From CAZJHX01 sp964545715 (GTDB lineage: Bacteria > Myxococcota_A > UBA9042 > GCA-2863065), in assembly GCA_964545715.1 (NCBI GenBank), contig CAZJHX010000084.1, positions 1 through 45,963 on the forward strand: DNA of 45,963 nucleotides, in the 5' to 3' direction. Position 1 is the stretch's first letter. Each line of letters begins with the position of its first letter. The notes under the pieces were generated by a model. The model was not told the origin of the DNA. It saw only the letters and a program-made list of their open reading frames with translations, and ran no database searches. A program made the position numbers and the translations under genes. This document shows, piece after piece, positions 28,470-36,521 of the stretch.

Positions 28470-28488
28470 TGACCTGAATCACGGGCGG

Positions 28489-28517
28489 AATGTATCAAGC
28501 GGCGCTCACGCTGGGAA
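28489..28517 (-). promoter_or_regulatory. Possible promoter upstream of long hairpin B
   Basis: On the minus strand, TTCCCA (28517-28512, 4/6 to TTGACA), a 17-nt spacer and TACATT (28494-28489, 4/6 to TATAAT). Transcription would start close to 28482, so hairpin B (28469-28298) would fold at the very 5' end of the mRNA of the phospholipase-like gene. Weak matches; inferred. Confidence 0.35.
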
Positions 28518-28666
28518 ATCGCTGATAACTGGCACGGTCAATGCACTAAGGCCGGCGACCGCGAGCAGGGTTGTTTACGTCGCCCGTAACGCGTTGAAAT
28601 GAAAAGATATTCGAGAGGTCGCAGGGTGGATGAAACGTACTCCACTGCGAGCTGGGTGGTAGCGAG

Positions 28667-29821
28667 ATGAAACCGACAGTTCTGGTATACGAGCCGAGAG
28701 AAGGAGACGCCGAGCGCAGACTGCTCGGGATGACGCTGCGCGAGCGGCTGGCGAAGTCGTGCATGCGCGACGGCGCCGTCGAGGTCCGCAGCATCGAGCT
28801 CCACGATGAGGTGATGCCCGGTCCCGTGCTCCTGGTGCCGAGCACCCTGGTCGCCACGCAGGCCGCCCTTCGCTCGCTCTTGGATGAGGACGCCCGCCCG
28901 CAGGTGCGCGTCGCCGGCAAGAGCTTTGTCGCCCGCTTCTCCGATGTCGCGTCGATTCCGGCCGAGGCGCTGGCCGATCCTGAGGGTTTCCTGGCTGCTC
29001 GCGGCCGGAGCGTCGTTCGCGGTCCCGGCACCCTCTTGACCGTGACGGACAAGGCGACGGCGCGCGAGGCTGAGAACGCCCTGCTGCAATCGCTTCGCAA
29101 GTCGGTGGACGGGCTGATCAGCCGCACGATCAACCGGCCGATGTCGCTGGCGACTACGCGCTACCTGGCGCGCACCACGATCACTCCCAACCAGTGGACC
29201 GTCGTGACAGCCATTCTCGGCGTCCTCGGGGCCGTGGTCATGGCGCAGGGCGGCTACCTGCTGCTGACGCTGGGCGCGCTGATGGTGCACCTGAGCAGCG
29301 TGCTGGACGGCTGTGACGGCGAGCTGGCGCGCATCAAGTTCAAGTCCTCCAAGATCGGCGAGTGGCTGGACACGATCGCAGACGACGTCGTGAACAGCAG
29401 CATGATCCTGGGCCTGGGCTTCGGCATTACGGCCAGCACCGGGTCGCAGTTCTACGCCACGCTGTCCATCATCGGCTGGTCGCTGTACATCGCGTACACC
29501 GCGGTGGTCTACCACCACCTGATCACGCGCGCCCGCACCGGCTACGCGCTGGACTTCAAGTGGTGGTTCGAGGAGGGCAACTCTCAGGCCAACACCATGT
29601 CGGGCAAGCTGACCGCGCTGGACATCGTGAAGCTGATGCTGCGCCGCGACTTCTTCGTGTTTGCGTTCTTCGTGCTCACCGCGGTGACCCTGCCGCAGGT
29701 CGCCCTGTGGCTGGCCTTCATCGGCGCCGTCATCACGTTTGTGTTGGGCTCCATGCAGGCGGTCATCGTGGTTCGGGGTCAGGCGCCCCGCCGCCGCCCC
29801 GTGCTGCAGGACGCGGAGTAA
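28667..29821 (+). CDS. CDP-alcohol phosphatidyltransferase with degenerate N-terminal domain (IPCT/DIPPS-like layout)
   Basis: A 384-residue protein. The C-terminal membrane domain carries the complete CDP-alcohol transferase signature: Asp214-x2-Asp217-Gly, Ala221-Arg222, Gly231, Asp235, Asp239 (LDGCDGELARIKF, GEWLDTIADD), with about six membrane helices. It joins a CDP-activated head group to an alcohol. Residues 1-145 match in layout the nucleotidyltransferase half of bifunctional inositol-phosphate cytidylyltransferase/DIPP synthases (for example ATAREAENALLQSLRKSVDG before the membrane part). They lack the expected Gly-rich nucleotide-binding loop, so this half is probably inactive. The 5' region holds a weak TTGTTT-18 nt-TGAAAT candidate promoter (28571-28600). 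Confidence 0.85.
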   Translation: MKPTVLVYEPREGDAERRLLGMTLRERLAKSCMRDGAVEVRSIELHDEVMPGPVLLVPSTLVATQAALRSLLDEDARPQVRVAGKSFVARFSDVASIPAEALADPEGFLAARGRSVVRGPGTLLTVTDKATAREAENALLQSLRKSVDGLISRTINRPMSLATTRYLARTTITPNQWTVVTAILGVLGAVVMAQGGYLLLTLGALMVHLSSVLDGCDGELARIKFKSSKIGEWLDTIADDVVNSSMILGLGFGITASTGSQFYATLSIIGWSLYIAYTAVVYHHLITRARTGYALDFKWWFEEGNSQANTMSGKLTALDIVKLMLRRDFFVFAFFVLTAVTLPQVALWLAFIGAVITFVLGSMQAVIVVRGQAPRRRPVLQDAE

Positions 29822-29860
29822 GCGTACTCCGCCCCCCTCGGTTGGAGTACTTCTACTCCA
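29813..29860. terminator. Two tandem hairpins between convergent genes
   Basis: Hairpin 1: GCGGAGTA (29813-29820), loop AGCG, TACTCCGC (29825-29832). Hairpin 2: TGGAGTA (29843-29849), loop CTTC, TACTCCA (29854-29860). The stems share GGAGTA/TACTCC. They contain the stop codons of the two convergent genes and probably serve as a bidirectional terminator, although no run of T follows either stem. Confidence 0.55.
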
Positions 29861-30410
29861 CCGGGTTCTTCGCCAGCTCGATCAGCTGCTCGATGCGCTC
29901 AGCGCCGTCCTCGTAGTCCAGCTCGCCGGTGATGTCTCCGACCACCTTTCCGTCGGGCGATACAAAAATCGTGAACGGGATCGTCTTTACCTTGAACTTG
30001 TCGCCGAAGCGGCCGCCCGGGTCGCGCATGATCGGGTAGGTCACGCCCACCTTTTGCAGGAACGGGCCGACCACATGCGGGCTCTGATTGGTGATGCCGA
30101 TGAGCGTGAAGTGCTCGCCGCCGTACCGCTCGTGTAGTCGCTGCAGCGCCGGGATCTCCTTTTGGCAGGGGCCGCACCAGGTCGCCCAGAAGTTGAGCAG
30201 CAGCCCCTTGCCCTTGAGCTCGCCGAGCTGGATCTGACCCTCGCCACCCTGCACCCAGGCCAGGGTGCCCTTGGGCAGCGCCATCCCCTCGGGCAGCCGG
30301 TCCTGTGGCGGCACCAACCCGCGCAGCATCGTGTAGATGATGCCCAGCGCCAGGGCCACCATGACGATCTTGCGTGCGCGCACGAAAAACAGGGTGCGAA
30401 ATTTGTCCAT
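29853..30410 (-). CDS. TlpA/ResA-like membrane-anchored thioredoxin
   Basis: A 185-residue protein with an N-terminal membrane anchor (residues 14-31, KIVMVALALGIIYTML) and a periplasmic thioredoxin domain. The redox motif is Cys79-Gly-Pro-Cys82 in NFWATWCGPCQKEIPAL, followed by ITNQSPHVVGPFL and the cis-Pro motif KTIPFTIFVSPDGK. Such proteins reduce or shuffle disulfides, for example in cytochrome c maturation. The ATG at 30410 is the natural start; the frame upstream to 30515 covers the end of the neighbouring solute-binding gene and is rejected. It follows that gene by 10 nt. Its stop codon lies within a hairpin. Confidence 0.93.
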   Translation of the reverse strand: MDKFRTLFFVRARKIVMVALALGIIYTMLRGLVPPQDRLPEGMALPKGTLAWVQGGEGQIQLGELKGKGLLLNFWATWCGPCQKEIPALQRLHERYGGEHFTLIGITNQSPHVVGPFLQKVGVTYPIMRDPGGRFGDKFKVKTIPFTIFVSPDGKVVGDITGELDYEDGAERIEQLIELAKNPVE

Positions 30411-30420
30411 GCTCGGGCCG

Positions 30421-32133
30421 TCAGTCCTCGATGTACGCGCGGACGAGCCCGGCGAGTCGCAGATTGGGCAACGGCACGAAGCCGGCGATGCGGCGCCGCG
30501 AGACCACGCGCACATCGGGGTGCCACAGCGGGATCACAGGCAGGTCGTCGGCCACCAATTGCTGAATCCTCTGATATAGCGGGCGTCGATCGTCACGCCC
30601 TACAGTCTCTTGACCCAGGTCGACGCGACAGTCGACCAGCGGATTTGCGTAAAACATGCGATTGGCCGTGTAGTACGGGGGCGACTCGCCAAAGGCGCGG
30701 CTGATCCAGTTGCCGGTCGCGTCCTTCACCGCCTTCCAGCGCCACTGTCGACACACCGGATCGTCTCGCACGTGTGCATCCAGCGCGCCCGGCGACAGGT
30801 AGCGCCGGTCCGCCACGGCGTAGGCGGACGGCCCCTCAGAGGGCGTCTTTTTCGGTGTGGCCAGCCCATGCAGCAGCCAGGAGTACATGTCGGGCTCCAT
30901 CGGCTCGGGCACATCGAGCAGGTACGCCTGGAAGTGCCCTTTTTTGATGTCGGAGTAGAAGGTGCCGAACTCGTACGCGCGCACGTCCGCGTCCACGCCG
31001 ATCTCGCGCCAGGCCTGCGCGATGGTGCGGGCCACGGTGCGCCGCAGCCGATGCGTGGAGATCTTGATCGTGATCGACAGCCGCTCGCCGCCCGCGCCCA
31101 GCCCGGCGTCCTTCAGCAGCGCCCGGGCTTTGGCCGGATCGTAGTCGTAGCGGTGCACTTTGGGCTCGTAGGCCCAGTTCATCGGCGCCAGCATGCCCGT
31201 CGCCAGCGTGGCGTGCCCGCCCAGATGCGTGTCGACGATGCGCTGGCGCGGGATCGCGTACGCCAGCGCCTGCCGTACGCGGCGATCGGCCAGCTTGGGA
31301 TGTCGCAGGTTCAGCGCCACGTAGCTGAACGCGATGCTGGGCCCATAGGTCACTTTCAGGCGCGGATCGTCCTCGAGCACGCTGGTCAGCACCGGCGAGA
31401 TCCCGTTTTGCATCAGGTCGGCGCTGCCGCCCAGCAGGGCCATCAGCCGCGTACCCTCGTCCTTGATGGTGCGAAAGATCAGGTGCTTCACCCCGGTCTC
31501 AGCACCCTCGCGCGCCACCAGATCCAGCCGCCGCTCGCCATATCGCGCCCCAAAGGTGTACGGCCCGGTGCCGATATAGCGCCCCTCGGGGAAGCGGTCG
31601 CCGTGCGCCGAGCACACATGCTCGGGGACGATCCCGAGCACCAGATCGGTCAAAAACGTGGCGTACGGCGCTTTCAAGACAAACAGCACCGTGTTGCTGT
31701 TCAGCGCCTCGACGCGCTCGAGGTGTCGCCCGTACGGCGCGCGAAACGGCGACCCGACCGCGGGATCCATGACCGAGTTGAAGGTGTAGGCGACGTCCTG
31801 CGCGTCGAACGGCTCCCCGTCGTGCCAGGTGACGCCCTGTCGCAGGGTGATCGTCCAACGGCGCGGGTCGGCGGGGTCGATGCTCCAGCGCTCGGCCAGC
31901 AGCGGCTCGGGCTCCATGCGCGGGTTATCCACGCTGACCAGGCTGTCGAACACCAGCCGCGACACCCGCATCGCCGCGGCCTGAGTAGCAAACCGCGGGT
32001 CCAGGTTTTTGGGCGGATCCTCGACGATGATCACGATCCGCTCACCCTCGGGCTCGGGAAACGGCGCCTCGTGATTACAGGCCACCATCGTCAGCAGGAC
32101 GGCGGTAAGGGTCATCGATGACAGGCGGCACAT
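30421..32133 (-). CDS. ABC-type peptide/nickel solute-binding lipoprotein (SBP_bac_5)
   Basis: About 570 residues. A short lipoprotein signal (LSSMTLTAVLLTMVAC, lipid-attachment Cys19) precedes a family 5 extracellular solute-binding domain. It opens with IIVEDPPKNLDPRFATQAAAM and has ERWSIDPADPRRWTITLRQGVTWHDGEPFDAQDVAYTF split over the typical motifs. Later motifs include RRVRQALAYAIPRQRI, GLGAGGERLSITIKIS and the ending DDLPVIPLWHPDVRVV. It binds oligopeptides or similar ligands outside the inner membrane. No permease or ATPase genes are next to it, so it is an orphan. ATG 32133 is chosen over 32163 because it begins the signal peptide and avoids overlap with the divergent gene. Confidence 0.93.
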   Translation of the reverse strand: MCRLSSMTLTAVLLTMVACNHEAPFPEPEGERIVIIVEDPPKNLDPRFATQAAAMRVSRLVFDSLVSVDNPRMEPEPLLAERWSIDPADPRRWTITLRQGVTWHDGEPFDAQDVAYTFNSVMDPAVGSPFRAPYGRHLERVEALNSNTVLFVLKAPYATFLTDLVLGIVPEHVCSAHGDRFPEGRYIGTGPYTFGARYGERRLDLVAREGAETGVKHLIFRTIKDEGTRLMALLGGSADLMQNGISPVLTSVLEDDPRLKVTYGPSIAFSYVALNLRHPKLADRRVRQALAYAIPRQRIVDTHLGGHATLATGMLAPMNWAYEPKVHRYDYDPAKARALLKDAGLGAGGERLSITIKISTHRLRRTVARTIAQAWREIGVDADVRAYEFGTFYSDIKKGHFQAYLLDVPEPMEPDMYSWLLHGLATPKKTPSEGPSAYAVADRRYLSPGALDAHVRDDPVCRQWRWKAVKDATGNWISRAFGESPPYYTANRMFYANPLVDCRVDLGQETVGRDDRRPLYQRIQQLVADDLPVIPLWHPDVRVVSRRRIAGFVPLPNLRLAGLVRAYIED

Positions 32134-32141
32134 TGTGAGGG

Positions 32142-32147
32142 AGAATA
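32142..32147 (-). promoter_or_regulatory. -10-like element near a start codon without Shine-Dalgarno
   Basis: TATTCT on the minus strand ends 8 nt before the ATG at 32133. No ribosome site precedes that ATG. A TTGACA occurs further upstream but only 10 nt away, the wrong spacing. Tentative. Confidence 0.25.
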
Positions 32148-32156
32148 CCGCCTGCT

Positions 32157-33017
32157 GTGTCAACGCGCGAACCCAAGGGCAAAGAGAAGCACGACCTGTC
32201 GGTTACGGCGCTGTATACGTCGCAGGTCTGGGTGTGGGGCGGGTTCGATTGCGCGCCGTTGTTTGCGACCAAGGAGGCCAAGGCGGTCTTCTCCTGGACC
32301 AACGGCGCGCTGATGATCGCCAAGCTGTTCATGTGGCGGCTGAAGTCGCTGAAGCACTCGCTGTTGCATCGGCACGCCATGATCGACTGGCTGTTGAGCC
32401 GGTCGGGGTCCAGTCAGGTGCTGGAGCTGGCGGCCGGGTTATCGCGGCGTGGGGCGGCGTTCAGCGCGTCGCCGGGGGTGGCATACGTCGAGGTGGACCT
32501 GCCGCACGTCGTCAAAAAGAAGCGGGAGCTGCTGGAGCGTACGCCTGAGGGCAAGGCGGTGGTGTCGCGTCAGAACCTGCGGCTGGTGCCCGGGGACGTC
32601 ACCGAGCTGGATCTCGCGGCGCTGGTGGAGCCCGGGCGGCGATTCGTGATCGCCGAGGGGCTGCTCATGTACTTGAAGCCGGATGAGCAGCGCGCGCTCT
32701 GGGGGCGCATCGCGGCGCTGATGGCCGGGGTCGGGGGCACCTTCGTCTTCGATCTGGTGCCGTGGGTGGAGCAGCCGAAGCCGGGGTTGTTCGGCCGGGC
32801 GCTGGAGTGGGTCATGAAGCGCTTTACGGGCGGAAAGGCCTTCGAGCGAGACCTGCGGACCCGGGCCGACATCTGCGCGGACCTGCAGGCCGTCGGGTTT
32901 ACGTCCGTGAAGTGCCATGAGCCCGGCGATGTGGCTCAGAAGTGGGGGCTGCCGAGCCCGACGGTGTCGACGCAGCAGCTGGTCTTTGAGGCGGAGGTGG
33001 CTACGGAGCCGGCGTGA
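32157..33017 (+). CDS. Leucine carboxyl methyltransferase-like SAM methyltransferase (LCM/PPM family)
   Basis: A 286-residue class I methyltransferase. The family features are VTALYTSQVWVWGG, the motif I variant VLELAAGLSRRG, the VEVDLPHVVKKKRELL strand-helix, RFVIAEGLLMYLKPDEQRALW and a C-terminal FTSVKCHEPGDVA. Bacterial relatives methylate carboxyl or hydroxyl groups of secondary metabolites, or have unknown substrates. The start is GTG 32157, the first possible codon before the conserved region. It diverges from the solute-binding gene 23 bp away, and its 3' end overlaps the convergent acylase gene by 17 bp. Confidence 0.87.
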   Translation: MSTREPKGKEKHDLSVTALYTSQVWVWGGFDCAPLFATKEAKAVFSWTNGALMIAKLFMWRLKSLKHSLLHRHAMIDWLLSRSGSSQVLELAAGLSRRGAAFSASPGVAYVEVDLPHVVKKKRELLERTPEGKAVVSRQNLRLVPGDVTELDLAALVEPGRRFVIAEGLLMYLKPDEQRALWGRIAALMAGVGGTFVFDLVPWVEQPKPGLFGRALEWVMKRFTGGKAFERDLRTRADICADLQAVGFTSVKCHEPGDVAQKWGLPSPTVSTQQLVFEAEVATEPA

Positions 33018-35841
33018 GGTCGACGATCCGCTCCCTGGCCTCGAGCACGTCCTCGGTGGTGTACGGGACCTCGGGGGCCACGTTCTTCACCCAATCCTCC
33101 ATCTGATCGCTGTAGTGATCCTCGCGCGGGTCCTCGTTCTGGCCGCCCGGGACGGCGCCGCGACGCGTGACCGGGTCCACCAACTCCATCACGTGGCGGA
33201 TGGCGGGGCCGTGGTTGTACGAGAAGTCGCGATCCTTCAAGCCCGGGTGGGCCGCATCCAGCGCGAACATGTCGCCGTGGCGCGGAAAGCCGTCGGGCAG
33301 CACGTCCGGCGCCGGGATGTCGTAGACCGGCGCCAGGTTGTGCTTGAGCTTGAGCGTATGCAGCGTGCCCCAGCGCCAGGCGGCGTGATCCGCGCTGCCG
33401 AAGCGCTCGGTCAGCCACTGCACCGTCTGAGCCAGGCTGCGCGCCATGATCTGGGTCTGCGTCTCCACCTGCGCGTCGGTCGTGCGGTCATCCCACAGCC
33501 GACTTTGAGCCAGCGTGGCGTCCCAGGTCATCATCTGCTCGGGCGACTCGATCATGCGCAGCAGCAGCCGCGCGATCAGGTGGTCGTTCATCTTGTTGAG
33601 CTTCTCGTCGCCCAGCGCGTTCTCGACCAGGTACGTGGCAAAGACGTTCATGACAGCCGCCGAAGCCGCGGATAGCGCCTCTTCGGACCCATCGTCCGCC
33701 CCGACGCCGCTGGGCGCCTGGATGTTCCAGTCCTTGAGCAGGGCGACGGCCGCGGTGGTCTCCGGCGTGACATACATCGTAGCGCCGGACGTCTCGTCTT
33801 TGGCGGCCTCCATCGCCTCCAGCAGCGGGCCCCACAGGCGCTCGCCGAGGTTTGAGGTCTCGTCGGCCTGCACCGCCGTCATCGTGTCCGGCGTGATCCC
33901 ACCCGTGTCGGCAGCGGCGCCCACCCGCCAGGCCGCGCGGGCCATCCGGAAGCCCGCGGCCCACATGTAGCCCAGGTAGTGCCCGTCGTTGAAGGCGTTG
34001 TTGTCGTAGGACGTGCCGGTGGGGTCCGCGTTGGCCGTTACCAGCTGACCGGACGGCGGGTTGTGCGCCTGGGGCAGCTCGTCGCGCGGGACAAAGCCGT
34101 CCCACTCGGCCGAGCCGTCGCCGGGCATGGGCAAAAACGGCGGGAACTCGACCGTGCAGTCGTCCGTTTGCTGGCACTGCGCCACATGCTTGCGGATCGG
34201 CAGCCGGTGGCTGGGATACCAGCCGATGTCGCCGTCCTGGCCGCCGTAGATCCAGTTCTGGGCGCCCACGCCGAACAGGTTCAGGGCCTCTTTGAAGTCG
34301 TCAAAAGAGCGGGCCTTCAGGATCTTGGCGATAGCGATGAGATCGTGCGTGGGTTCGAAGCCCGTCCAACGCCAGCTCATGGCGATGGGCTTGCCCGCCT
34401 CGTCGGCGCCGATCGTCCACGGAATGAGCGGCCCGTGGTGCGGGACGTCCTGAATGGTGAACGTGGCCTTGCAGGCGTAGTCGCCCGTCTTCTCAACCTT
34501 GGCGTCCAGGTTCTTCAGCCACGAGCTGAGCGCACCCGCACAGTCCTTTCCGCTGGGCTTGGTGTACTCAAACGCCTCGGCGCGCTCGGTCATCGCCACC
34601 TCTTTGCCCTGGAACATCACCGACTTGCCGTCGGCCGTGAGGTCCTCGACGTATACGTCGGTGACGTCGCTGAAGAAGACGGTGGCGCCCCACGCGATGT
34701 GGCCGTTGGTGCCCAGCGCGATGCCGGGCGCGCCCGCAAACGTGGCGCCCGAGATGTTGTAGTCGGTGCCGGTGACCGAGGTGGTCATGTGCACCTGGTT
34801 GAAGATGGCCGGGTTGCGCAGCGATAGGTGCGGATCGTTGGACACGATCGGCTTGCCCGACGCCGTATGGTCGCCCGAGACCACCCAGTTGTTGCTGCCG
34901 TAAAACTCGCCGCGCAGCTCGCTCAAGTCGGCTCGTAGGGCGGCCCGAGCGGCTCGGGCGTCGCTCAAAAGCTGACGCGGGATCCGCTTGAAGTGCGGGT
35001 GCTCCAGCGCCTTGCGCAGGTCGAAGCCCGCGGACGCTTGCGGCTTCCCGGCTGGGCCCGTGATGGTCGGCACCTTGTTCGGCGGCGAGAAGTTGAGCGC
35101 GTCGACCTCCACACCTTCGATGTCGGTGCCGTCAAAGTCGGCTTTCAGGCCGCTGGCGATATCCAGCACCTCGTCGGGCTCTACGATGCCGCCAAAGCCC
35201 AGCAGATAGGTCTGCAAGCGCGTGATCGTCATCGTGTCCACCGGGGTCCACGGCTCCAGGTCCTGGCCGAAGGCGCCCACCTCGATGGGCGGCACCACCT
35301 CTTTGGCGTTGATCTTGTCGATCCACACGTTGACGCCGGCCGCATAGGCCTCGATCAGCTCATAGACGTCGGGATGCTCGGTTTTGGCCAGCTCCGCCAT
35401 CTTCTCGGCGGTGGCGCGCAGCTTCAGGATGCGCAAAAACACGTCGCTGCGCAGGCTGTCGGCCCCCAGCAGCTCCGCGACGCGGCCGGACCCGGCCATG
35501 CGCAGGCTGTGCATCTGAAAAAGCCGCTGCTGAGCGGTCACGTAGCCCTGGGCAAACGCCAGGTCGCGCTCGGTCTCGCCGTAGATGTGCGGGATCCCCC
35601 GATCGTCATAGACCACCCGCACGCGCGCATCCAGCCCGGGGATCGCGTCGGTCTCGTCCGCCTCGACCTCCGGCGCCGGGATCCACGCCTGCTCCTCGCC
35701 GGTCGTACCGGTATCCGCGCCTGTATCCGTGCCCGTGTCGGAGCCGGTGTCCGTCGTGGGCTCGGTAACCGGATCGTCGCTGTCACCACACCCCGCCAGG
35801 ATCAAGGCCGCCGCAGCGGTGACAAAAAGCAGTCGGTTCAT
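33001..35841 (-). CDS. Penicillin acylase family lipoprotein (Ntn hydrolase)
   Basis: A 946-residue protein. The lipoprotein signal (LLFVTAAAALILAGC, Cys18) is followed by a DTGSDTGTDTGADTG linker, a low-complexity spacer common in surface lipoproteins of this group. The acylase alpha domain starts at about 70 (RVVYDDRGIPHIYGETERDLAFAQGY). The beta chain begins at the likely autoprocessing site Gly315/Ser316 in GEFYGSNNWVVSG, with Ser316 the nucleophile. IVSNDPHLSLRNP and ALGTNGHIAWGATVFFSDVTD follow. Members hydrolyse amides such as beta-lactam side chains or acyl-homoserine lactones; the substrate is unknown. ATG 35841 overlaps the stop of the small upstream gene (ATGA). The reading further up to 36075 runs through that gene. 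Confidence 0.93.
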   Translation of the reverse strand: MNRLLFVTAAAALILAGCGDSDDPVTEPTTDTGSDTGTDTGADTGTTGEEQAWIPAPEVEADETDAIPGLDARVRVVYDDRGIPHIYGETERDLAFAQGYVTAQQRLFQMHSLRMAGSGRVAELLGADSLRSDVFLRILKLRATAEKMAELAKTEHPDVYELIEAYAAGVNVWIDKINAKEVVPPIEVGAFGQDLEPWTPVDTMTITRLQTYLLGFGGIVEPDEVLDIASGLKADFDGTDIEGVEVDALNFSPPNKVPTITGPAGKPQASAGFDLRKALEHPHFKRIPRQLLSDARAARAALRADLSELRGEFYGSNNWVVSGDHTASGKPIVSNDPHLSLRNPAIFNQVHMTTSVTGTDYNISGATFAGAPGIALGTNGHIAWGATVFFSDVTDVYVEDLTADGKSVMFQGKEVAMTERAEAFEYTKPSGKDCAGALSSWLKNLDAKVEKTGDYACKATFTIQDVPHHGPLIPWTIGADEAGKPIAMSWRWTGFEPTHDLIAIAKILKARSFDDFKEALNLFGVGAQNWIYGGQDGDIGWYPSHRLPIRKHVAQCQQTDDCTVEFPPFLPMPGDGSAEWDGFVPRDELPQAHNPPSGQLVTANADPTGTSYDNNAFNDGHYLGYMWAAGFRMARAAWRVGAAADTGGITPDTMTAVQADETSNLGERLWGPLLEAMEAAKDETSGATMYVTPETTAAVALLKDWNIQAPSGVGADDGSEEALSAASAAVMNVFATYLVENALGDEKLNKMNDHLIARLLLRMIESPEQMMTWDATLAQSRLWDDRTTDAQVETQTQIMARSLAQTVQWLTERFGSADHAAWRWGTLHTLKLKHNLAPVYDIPAPDVLPDGFPRHGDMFALDAAHPGLKDRDFSYNHGPAIRHVMELVDPVTRRGAVPGGQNEDPREDHYSDQMEDWVKNVAPEVPYTTEDVLEARERIVDLTPAP

Positions 35842-36038
35842 GGCTCTCTCCGAAGCGCGACGTGGCCTTCTTTGCACGACCGCGCCAGCACGCGCAGGCA
35901 CTGCCCGGGGCTGACGACGATCTCGGTGCGGCTGCCGCTTTGCGGGACGTCGTCCGCCGGCAACAGCACGTATGCCGTCCACTGGCCCAGCAAAGGCAGG
36001 CCGCAGGTCGGGCAAATATCCGAATTTATGGGTTTCAT
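35838..36038 (-). CDS. Small four-cysteine protein coupled to the acylase gene
   Basis: A 66-residue protein with Cys9-x2-Cys12 (DICPTCGLP) and Cys47 plus Cys55 (GQCLRV, SCKEGHV). It probably holds a zinc ribbon. The middle (SRTEIVVSPGQ) is beta-like. Its stop overlaps the acylase ATG (ATGA), and a TTGAAA-17 nt-TAGGTT promoter ends 8 nt before its ATG, both supporting a real gene. I do not recognise the family. It has no signal peptide, so it is probably cytoplasmic, in contrast to its exported partner. Confidence 0.62.
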   Translation of the reverse strand: MKPINSDICPTCGLPLLGQWTAYVLLPADDVPQSGSRTEIVVSPGQCLRVLARSCKEGHVALRREP

Positions 36039-36046
36039 GGCGGCAC

Positions 36047-36075
36047 AACCTATCGAATGGCCTTGCCGCTTTCAA
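36047..36075 (-). promoter_or_regulatory. Promoter of the small zinc-ribbon/acylase operon
   Basis: Minus-strand TTGAAA (36075-36070, 5/6), a 17-nt spacer and TAGGTT (36052-36047, 3/6). The predicted start site is at or next to the ATG at 36038, with no Shine-Dalgarno. It overlaps a divergent promoter candidate. Confidence 0.45.
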
Positions 36076-36091
36076 CTTGAGACCGTAATCT
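36063..36091 (+). promoter_or_regulatory. Promoter candidate of the 139-residue zinc-ribbon gene
   Basis: TTGCCG (36063-36068), a 17-nt spacer and TAATCT (36086-36091) end 7 nt before the ATG at 36099, again without a Shine-Dalgarno. Individual matches are weak (4/6 and 3/6). The spacing parallels the other leaderless-type starts in the window. Confidence 0.33.
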
Positions 36092-36098
36092 GTCGCGC

Positions 36099-36518
36099 AT
36101 GTACTTCGGCAAACAAGACGAACAGAAACGCCACGCGTGCCACAAGTGCAAAGAGGAGCTCGTGTTCGAGGTCAAGATCGGCCGTCGTGACATGTGCCCC
36201 AACTGCAGCGCGTACCTGCACTGCTGCTACAACTGCGAGCACCACGATCCCAACGTCCACAACGAGTGCAAAGAGGCTCAGGGCGAGTTCATCCGGGATC
36301 GCAACGAAGGCAACTTCTGTCTCTACTTTGACTTCAAGGTCATCGGCGAGGCCGGCCCGTCCGCCGGTGACGCTGCCCGCTCCAAGCTGGACGCCCTGTT
36401 CGGCGGCGGCGGCGGCGGTGGCGAGTCGAAGCCCAAGCCCTCGCTGGGCGACTTCAAGTTCAGTCCCAAGACCGAGGACGACGCGCGCTCGCGCCTGGAC
36501 GACCTCTTCAAAAAATAG
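36099..36518 (+). CDS. Zinc-ribbon hypothetical protein
   Basis: A 139-residue soluble protein. The N-terminal half is cysteine-rich: Cys14-x2-Cys17 (ACHKCKEEL), Cys33-x2-Cys36 (MCPNCSAYL), then Cys42, Cys43, Cys46 and Cys57 with several His residues (CYNCEHHDPNVHNECKE). This suggests two zinc sites. The C-terminal half is a flexible Gly/Pro/Lys-rich tail containing two similar short helices, ARSKLDALF and ARSRLDDLF, separated by a poly-Gly run. The repeat may be a bipartite docking motif. The function is unknown. It diverges from the small four-cysteine gene, which it does not resemble beyond the CxxC pairs, and converges with the DUF2723 gene 3 bp away. Confidence 0.75.
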   Translation: MYFGKQDEQKRHACHKCKEELVFEVKIGRRDMCPNCSAYLHCCYNCEHHDPNVHNECKEAQGEFIRDRNEGNFCLYFDFKVIGEAGPSAGDAARSKLDALFGGGGGGGESKPKPSLGDFKFSPKTEDDARSRLDDLFKK

Positions 36519-36521
36519 AAG

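Noticed and set aside
28279..28482. Translation of the phospholipase-like gene from GTG 28482
   Set aside because: The added 68 residues come from both arms of hairpin B and are Arg-rich and unlike a signal peptide. Not fully excluded, because a -10-like element precedes it.
32142..32170. TTGACA near TATTCT upstream of the solute-binding gene
   Set aside because: The spacer is only 10 nt, too short for a sigma-70 promoter.
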